Of a DNA stretch of 64,000 nt, positions 58,631 to 64,000 are shown piece by piece. Below the pieces are notes generated by a model. It had not been told where the DNA came from and did no database searches. It worked only from the letters and a program-made list of their open reading frames with translations. Every line of letters starts with the position of its first letter. Within the stretch, counting starts at the first letter, position 1. This DNA comes from Medicago truncatula. Lineage: Eukaryota; Streptophyta; Magnoliopsida; Fabales; Fabaceae. The stretch is taken from assembly GCF_003473485.1 (NCBI RefSeq), contig NC_053045.1, forward strand, positions 51,874,494-51,938,493, in the 5' to 3' direction. Position numbers and translations under genes: made by a program.

Positions 58631-59084
58631 TTTTACTTCAACTGATGATTTTTTTTGTAAAATTTATTTGAAGTGTGATGTTCATTGGTCAAAGTCAACT
58701 GCGCCTATTCTCCTAGACTCCTAGTAAAAGTATTAGTAACGCCCAACAAAATGGAACAGGTAAAGTAGCACATCCTCCATATGATTAGAATTTTGAACTC
58801 TTTTTACACTAAATCAAAACATAAAAAGCTAGAAGGAAAAAAGAAAAAGAAAAAAATCAACTACAGATCTGCAGTTCTGATCTAGGTTAGTAAAGCAAAA
58901 AGGTATACCTTGATTTTCCAAGTCCTACTACGCCATTCGAAGATGCCCCAGACAAAGAAACTGACCCATTTCTTCATGGATCAATGTAAAAATTTCATGT
59001 TAGAATGTGAACCATTTTTTTACAGCCCAGATGTGGATATGCATTCTTTAACCTCTTCTAGTCAAAGGTCTAAAACTACTTAAT
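58631..59084. other. Region downstream of the SIS3-type gene
   Basis: Includes the 3' UTR side of the RING ligase gene. Nothing else recognised. Confidence 0.4.
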
Positions 59085-62000
59085 CTACCTTTGTGCAGAA
59101 GAAAGACTGACAGGCATGCATTCCACCGACGAGACCTGGACTCTGTTTGGTGCATTTTGTGTCAAAACAGGTGCAACACCGTTCTCAGCATTTTGCAAAG
59201 CATTATCTGTGTCACCAACTGGCCCTGCAATTTCAGTACGTACAGGGCGGAGAAGCCCCTGTAACCTTAAAAGGTAACTTTGACTAGAAGGTTGGCCTCT
59301 CACGTATCTAGTTGTTGTCACAACACTGTCAGAAGACCGTTCAGAATCAGGACGGAGATTGGACAGGGCACTAAGATCAAGATTTGGGAACACTGAGCAA
59401 CGGCACCTAGGACACTTCACATTCAGCCTAAGCCACTCGTCAATGCATTCAACATGAAAATTGTGTGCACAAGGCAGCCCACGAACCTGCATTACAGTGG
59501 GACTATTTTTAAATCACTTGAAGATACACGTTACATCTTAGCGTAAAGAGTTCTTAAGGTTAATGGAGAGAATTATTCAGTATCAGATGGCAAACAGCAC
59601 ATAGTATGACTTGCTCTAGACCTTTAATTGGATTTAGAAAAGTATACCTCATTCCCAACACGGAACTCTTCTAAACAGATGGGGCATTCACTGCAATCAG
59701 TAGGAACGGCCTTCAACCTGAACTTTGGGAGTTCCTGAATTAAAGCTTCGACTGCTTCTCTCTGCATCCAAAAGGAATATAAATATACAAAAGGAATTTG
59801 ATCGAGATAAATATATGACATAACAATAGCAAACATATTGTCTGAAAACACACAAGAACCATATGAACAATAGCAGAATTAAGGCAAAATATTTCGCAAC
59901 TAATTAATCGACATGACAATACAGTTCACTCTACTTTTCAAAGAAAAGCAATATCTACTGCTTTGCATGAGTTCTAATATGAAATCAACAAGTCTGCAAA
60001 CATCAACTAAAACTACCTGAGCTGGTGTTAGGTAAAGTCCTGGATGATATGAAGCAGTATCTTGGCCCATGCCCCTTGTTTCTTGACCTGCAGCTTCAAA
60101 TGCCCAATCAGGCACGCGAATCATATCGACCAAAATCTAACAAAACGAAAAATAGCAACTGTTACCATCTAATAGTTGTAGTGTGGATAATCAAACAGAA
60201 ATGAATATACATTCGGAATGCGAAGAATATGATCACAAATAAAGCTTGAGGGAAGGCATGAAGAAACATACAACCCCACATGACATACATGGGACCGTGT
60301 CCCAGTAACAATGTGCCTTAGAACCTTGTTATGCAAGAACTAAGATAAAAACCAACCATAAAACTGATGGTGAAAGTAAATAAATATCATTATATAATCA
60401 CGAAAATTTTGTATAAAACATAATAATCTATCACATTACCAAGCAATGTCCAACATGACAGTTAACAGGGTACACAATTGCTAGATCAGTTTAACTTCAT
60501 AAAATCGAAACTATGTCATGGTTAACAAAATAAAAACAAGACTAATATGTAAAAAAGCAACATAGACCCATACTCTAAGGGTCTAGGAGAGGAAGGGAGG
60601 GCTCACTTTTATTTTTTAAATTATGAACAATGTAAAATGTTTTTTTAAAATAAATTAAGTGTTTTTGAAGTATTATATGATCATTTATCATGTTGATAAT
60701 TCAATTTTCTAAAAATCATTTTATAATGTTCATAATTTAAAAAAGAAAAATAAGCCCTCCCCTCATAATCCCTCCATCCAAACACACCCTAATAGTGTAT
60801 TATCCCTTATCAGATAGCATGGCACCAGCTGATAAGCAAGCTTCAATACCATGTCGTCAGATTACAAGTTTATTCCAAATGTTAACAAATGAATAATGAT
60901 TGACTGCAGTACTGCACCAGTACAGATTCAAGATAGAACTTAAAATACTGTGCTACTCCCTGCCCTTTTCTTTATAGGGGGACAATTCTGGGGAGAAAAT
61001 CCATGTTATTAAGGACATTATTTAGATATACCTGCTATAAAAAGATACAGTTTTCACAAGATATGTAACTAAAACAGCTAATTATGTTGCAATGAAGGCA
61101 AATCTTACCCCATATTCAGACAGAGGGATACCCTGTTGGGCACGCACTAAGTGTGCTTGTCGTCGAGTCAACCACTGCAAGGGGTTAAACAAGCCAAAAT
61201 TATTACTGCAACAACCTAGATATCAAATAATGATGGTGAATATTATTTTGCAGATATTCTATGTTTACGATTGTTCAGAACAAGATCACCACGGCAAATG
61301 GAGTAAAAAGAGATTGTTACATGGTAACAAGACAAAGAAACATATAATGGTTAATAGAGCGCCGCCACTAACCTTCCCTACTGACATGCAAGCAATGCAA
61401 AGAAGTCCACAGTAGCTAAAAAGTAACCAGATTAGGAATCCCCATTTCTGCCCCTCTTCAGGTAACTGCAGATGATTATTTGCATTATGCGGCATAATCT
61501 TGTTGACAAGAGTAGAACTAAGATTGAATTTAAATTTAAATTTAATTTAAATGATAAACATACACAGCTCTTGGCACTGCTGAACCACATGGTACCAATT
61601 ATAGTCCAAGCCCAAAGAAATGGATAAAGAAGCAATCCAAGGATTGAAAGGACGACCACTCTACCACAGAAACGAGCATATCTCTGCTGCCACCCAAAAT
61701 CCCTAGAAGCGAAGGAGGAATAACGCACAGATGAATTAGTACCGGGGTTTGAGAAATTAAAACATCATTTGACTTGGTTTGTTTGATGCAACACAAAAAA
61801 ATCATAACAAATTTAGTTGAGCTTACTACCATGAAATCAAAGTCATCTATGAAAACAAAACGACCACAAATGCTTTTCCACGTGAATGCTGAACAGGCAA
61901 GAGAAATCATGCGAACCATATAAAACTCAACTTCCAGAATTCATAAATGAAAATTATTTTTTATAAAATCATAGGCCAGATTGACCATAGTCCATTTATC

Positions 62001-63103
62001 TCCCATTTACGTGTACGTCTCTTCCCTTCCTTGCTATTTTAAATTTTAATCTTTTTGAGGCAAATGACTAAATGGCCTCATCATGCTCCGCTCATGCTAA
62101 AATTATCATCTAATACTATGTCAACACAGGTAAACTAATGGCATACAGATTGATACCATCAATGATGTCAATATTTTATATGAACTTGTGATCATTGTAG
62201 GTAGAGTCCGGGAACCTTGGTTATAGAGTGCAGGTTATTGTACATTCAAATATGTCTTATCTTCAATTAAATGGATTAAACGAAAATATTAAAAAAGAAA
62301 ATTAATTACACAATCATCATGCCACATCATCATATTTGTCCAGTAATATGCCATTAGGGTTCAAACCAGATAATCTTCTAAGAGAGTCTTCTAATGACAA
62401 GGGGGAATCTCCAAGTTTTTTTTTATCTAGGGGGCAAACAAAAATGCACCCATATGGCAGGGGGTAAAAGTCTTTGAACCCTTAAAAGAAACACTTCAAA
62501 ACACTGAAACACCACACTAATGCATGCAAACAGTATAAAATAGAGAAAACGATGAAATAACCAACAAGAACATCGAAGTTAATGGGATGTAAGGCCTTAC
62601 AAGCCCATTCCGGCGGCAAAGCCGTTATCGACAAACATCAAGAGCCGGAAAACGAACACAGCAGTGTAGTCCACCTGAAGAAAAGTGGAAAAAAAAATGG
62701 ATGACTAACGATATAATCTTAACAAAGGAGCTAAAAACGCAATGATCTTAAAAAGGAAACCCACCACAATCCATATATGCAATGGGTATGTACAAGAATG
62801 ATAGCGCTTCCAATTGATTGCAACAATAACTCTAAATTCAAAGTCAAAAAAACAAGCATTCTATATGGCAGTAAAAAATGCGAAATGATGGAAAAATTAG
62901 GGGGAAAAATGCATATAGAGAAGGCGAATTGAAAAAGGATACACGCTGGTGGCGAGCATGGAGAGGAAAAATCCATCGTACCTGGAAGGAGAAAGTTGCA
63001 TTGAATCAAAATTGGGATAAGAGAGGAAATAGTATTATTGGAATCAGAGAGAGAGAGGGAGAGAGAAGACTAACCACTTGAAATCGACGCCTCTGATAGC
63101 CAT
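59085..63103 (-). CDS. SIS3: RING-H2 E3 ubiquitin ligase, SIS3 type
   Basis: Membrane-anchored E3 ligase; the Arabidopsis SIS3 acts in seedling sugar response. Ten exons: 63075-63103, 62943-62981, 62765-62831, 62601-62674, 61564-61702, 61373-61465, 61109-61174, 60017-60136, 59648-59761, 59085-59486. They join in frame to 380 residues. The start MAIRGVDFKWYDGFFLSMLA is characteristic. Four membrane segments lie at about 13-29, 41-58, 86-108 and 126-143. The conserved VDMIRVPDWAFEAAGQE follows. The RING-H2 domain has zinc ligands C235, C238, C253, H255, H258, C261, C272 and C275 (CPIC, CAHNFHVEC, CPRC), all present. The tail after residue 285 is Ser/Asn-rich and variable, longer than in Arabidopsis. 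The first three exons are very short. The intron between exons 7 and 8 contains a MITE at about 60575-60790. Confidence 0.95.
60575..60790. mobile_element. MITE in the SIS3-type gene intron
   Basis: The right end, read inverted, is GTTTGGATGGAGGGATTATG then AGGGGAGGGCTTATTTTTC. The left end has AGGAAGGGAGGGCTCACTTT, and both continue into TTTAAATTATGAAC. The left terminus is eroded and no target duplication is clear. Confidence 0.6.
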
Positions 63104-64000
63104 GGAAATTGAATTGAGGGAAACCCTAGAGGAAAATAAGGAGTCTTATCGAAATGATTTGATCGCGGTGAAGAAGAAAATGCATTCGGTAAATCGGAGT
63201 ATAAATGTTTGGTAAGAAAATAGAGGAGAAAAAAAGAAGTGAAGTAAAGGAAGAGGATGATGAATAAAGCAGGAACACGGTAATAGAAAAAGCGAACAAG
63301 AGTGACACAACACACAGCACAAGTGTGTGTATGAGAGAGAGAGAGAGGATGAAGTAACAAAACACGCGCCGCACCGTCAAGCCAATCACAGATTTAGATC
63401 ATTGACTTCTATTTTACTGCTTTGCGTGTTCCACACTCGCATTTACTCCCTTCACTCTGTGCATTGAGGATACTTTTACGTTTTACCTTTTGTCTACTTT
63501 TGGTATCGATTTTGAGAGATTTCAATTTCTATATGCTCCACTATTTCCACCATTACATTTCATTTCCCCACCAAATCTCACCTAATAATAAATCACTTTA
63601 TCTCTATTTTTTATTGCTTTAGCTTCTTCTTCTTTTTTCATTTTAAAAATTTTGTTGTATTACCTATTTAGGTTATAGTTTTACAATGTAATTTAATATT
63701 ATTGAAATTATTAAGTACTTAACAGGTACTTTTATTTAAAAGTTATAAATAAATTACATGTACAAGTGTGATCCACTCGAAGATCCTTGTTAGTTTATTG
63801 TTATTGTGGATGTTCTAACCTTCCTTTTTAAATATTTTTCTCAAATAAAATGCAGTAAACTTAATATTTTTTTTACTAAACCTTACAATATTAGTTAGAG
63901 GGGATGATAAATTTTGGTGAAGAATGGCAATAATTTCGTTTACAATTCATTAGGCGAGTTATTAAATTTTAATCACAGCGATCAATAGCAACTTCCATTT
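63104..64000. promoter_or_regulatory. SIS3-type gene upstream region
   Basis: GA-rich DNA with a (GA)n run near 63333-63347, directly above the start codon, then T-rich and AT-rich DNA to the window end. It should include the 5' UTR and promoter. Short frames here are pyrimidine-rich low-complexity and not genes. Nothing recognised beyond 63.6 kb. Confidence 0.4.

Overview
The window looks like nuclear DNA of a flowering plant, most likely a papilionoid legume (Medicago/clover/pea type). The genes have many short exons with GT-AG introns, the intergenic DNA is very AT-rich, and it is full of small inverted-repeat transposons, tRNA-derived SINEs and decayed LINEs. The species assignment is inference. 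All gene models were spliced by eye from reading frame, splice sites and protein families I recognise; no database was searched.

Left block (1-20.3 kb). A single-exon DUF1645 gene (+) is followed by DXR, the plastid MEP-pathway reductoisomerase (-, 12 exons), and by PEX14, the peroxisomal docking protein (-, 12 exons). From memory, the Arabidopsis homologues of these three genes lie together near At5g62770-At5g62810, and the CASP-like gene at 47-49 kb may belong to the same old block.

Middle block (20.7-42 kb). A LINE with its reverse transcriptase core deleted lies about 390 bp upstream of PEX14. Then come a kinesin light chain-related TPR gene (-), an RNase H pseudogene, a tRNA-Leu(UAG) gene (-) and a Raf-like HT1-type kinase (-, 3 exons). 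Beyond the kinase is gene-poor DNA with a solo copia-type LTR, a 2.6 kb inverted-repeat element carrying nested insertions, a second decayed LINE 3' end, and a repeat with a plant snRNA-type promoter signature.

Right block (42-64 kb). Helitron-like 3' ends and hairpin-ended MITEs precede a CASPL4A gene (-) whose second intron appears to be GC-AG. Next are a broken EXECUTER2-like gene (-), a nest of DNA transposons (a hAT element with an 8-bp target duplication, and a Mutator-type element with a 9-bp duplication and a palindromic minisatellite inside), three tandem copies of a 491-bp unit that each contain a MITE, and a RING-H2 E3 ligase of the SIS3 type (-, 10 exons).

No operon-like functional module is present; the genes serve plastid, peroxisome, cytoskeleton, signalling and ubiquitin roles separately. 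The most unusual material is the repeat fraction: elements whose terminal repeats are themselves hairpins, a minisatellite-bearing Mutator-type element nested inside one of them, the MITE-bearing tandem array, and the pol III-like promoter in a dispersed repeat.
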